Positions 42,680 to 43,232 of a stretch of DNA of 43,232 nt are shown in pieces. Position 1 is the first letter of the stretch; each line of letters starts with the position of its first letter. Made by a program: the position numbers and the translations under genes. Below the pieces are notes generated by a model. That model saw nothing but the letters and a program-made list of their open reading frames with translations, searched no databases and had not been told where the DNA came from. Source of the DNA: an uncultured Campylobacter sp. (GTDB lineage: Bacteria > Campylobacterota > Campylobacteria > Campylobacterales > Campylobacteraceae); assembly GCF_937973075.1 (NCBI RefSeq), contig NZ_CALBWL010000078.1, forward strand, positions 1 through 43,232, in the 5' to 3' direction.

Positions 42680-43232
42680 ATGCAAGAGCTTGCTAGCGTG
42701 GATTGGTCGAGGGCGCAGTTTGCGCTCACGGCGCTTTATCACTTTCTTTTCGTGCCCCTAACGCTGGGGCTTAGCTTTATTGTAGCGTTTATGGAGAGCC
42801 TGTATGTCGCGACCGGTAAGCAGGAGTGGCTCAAGATCACTAAATTTTGGCTGCGCCTTTTCGGTATAAATTTTGCCATCGGCGTCGCGACCGGCATCAT
42901 AATGGAGTTTGAGTTCGGCACCAACTGGTCGAATTACAGCTGGTTCGTGGGCGACATCTTCGGCGCGCCGCTGGCCATCGAGGGCATTGTGGCCTTCTTC
43001 ATGGAGGCCACGTTTGTGGCTGTGATGTATTTCGGGTGGGGCAAGGTGAGCCGTGGCATGCACCTGGCCTCTACGTGGCTGACGGTCATCGGGGCCACCC
43101 TCTCGGCGCTGTGGATCCTCGTGGCCAACGCGTGGATGCAGTACCCCGTGGGGATGCAGTTCAACCCGGAGACGGTGCGCAACGAGATGTTCGACTTCTG
43201 GGCCGTGGCGCTCTCGCCGATGGCGGTGAACA
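42680..43232 (+). CDS. cydA: Cytochrome bd ubiquinol oxidase subunit I, cut by window end
   Basis: The first 184 residues are present, the rest lies beyond the window. CydA is the haem-carrying subunit of the high-affinity terminal oxidase in the inner membrane. The N-terminus MQELASVDWSRAQFALTALYHFLF carries the haem b595-ligand His (H21). Then FGINFAIGVATG, FEFGTNWSNYSWFVGDIFG and VANAWMQYPVGMQF follow, all typical of CydA. The protein resembles Bacteroidota-type CydA as I remember it. Codon use changes sharply: 26 of the first 76 codons end in A or T, 8 of the next 108, and none of the last 53. Start follows GGAG. Confidence 0.93.
   Translation, partial: MQELASVDWSRAQFALTALYHFLFVPLTLGLSFIVAFMESLYVATGKQEWLKITKFWLRLFGINFAIGVATGIIMEFEFGTNWSNYSWFVGDIFGAPLAIEGIVAFFMEATFVAVMYFGWGKVSRGMHLASTWLTVIGATLSALWILVANAWMQYPVGMQFNPETVRNEMFDFWAVALSPMAVN

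Overview
The window looks like chromosomal DNA of a Campylobacter species, most likely one of the higher-GC oral group (C. gracilis, C. showae, C. rectus, C. curvus). Grounds: Campylobacterota-type proteins throughout; the block coaX, small hypothetical, lipoprotein, TPR-like membrane protein, gatC, cvpA, fur, lysS, glyA, SPOR protein, aroE, which as I recall follows the C. jejuni Cj0394c-Cj0405 order; and a DUF4492 gene directly before cydA. Species assignment is inference. No insertion sequence, phage, CRISPR array or rRNA was seen.

Layout. 1-2609: a long hairpin, then metE with a clear terminator. 2610-4036: about 1.4 kb without a supportable gene. 4037-7952: a three-gene cassette resembling patA-patB-ape1 for peptidoglycan O-acetylation and de-O-acetylation. 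8369-11132: a metallophosphoesterase, a 77-residue SelW-like selenoprotein with an in-frame UGA, efp on the minus strand, and a DsbC-like thiol oxidoreductase. 11133-13743: a repeat-like spacer and a divergent pair, a DUF234 protein (possibly starting at AUU) and a cysteine-desulfurase-like enzyme. 14355-20344: a minus-strand run read in the order amino-acid ABC permease, ATPase, binding protein, SNase-like protein, thiE, uppP, phosphoethanolamine transferase. 20472-23316: putP and a DUF2130 protein. 23847-23923: a CAU-anticodon tRNA. 24171-26190: a dicarboxylate/amino-acid symporter and an Asp/Glu racemase. 26514-30647: dnaE with a duplicated OB-fold module. 31597-34698: a minus-strand operon (YfgM-like, BamB-like lipoprotein, hypothetical, coaX, short-form hisG). 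34815-40081: a plus-strand operon gatC-pilT-cvpA-fur-lysS-glyA ending in a perfect palindromic terminator, then SPOR protein and aroE. 42471-end: DUF4492 and the 5' part of cydA.

Most of the window is housekeeping. The points that stand out are: (a) the selenoprotein, hidden by its UGA codon; (b) the tandem OB module and Gly/Ser/Arg linker in DnaE; (c) an abrupt codon-usage change inside cydA at the window edge, from horizontal recombination or an assembly chimera; (d) extreme density of the hexamer RAATTY in gene-free stretches (about one per 22 bp in one spacer), the motif whose methylation licenses DNA for transformation in C. jejuni; (e) a gene with a perfect Shine-Dalgarno sequence in front of ATT but no canonical start; (f) pilT inside an otherwise conserved operon. 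I did not find a clearly new multi-gene system.
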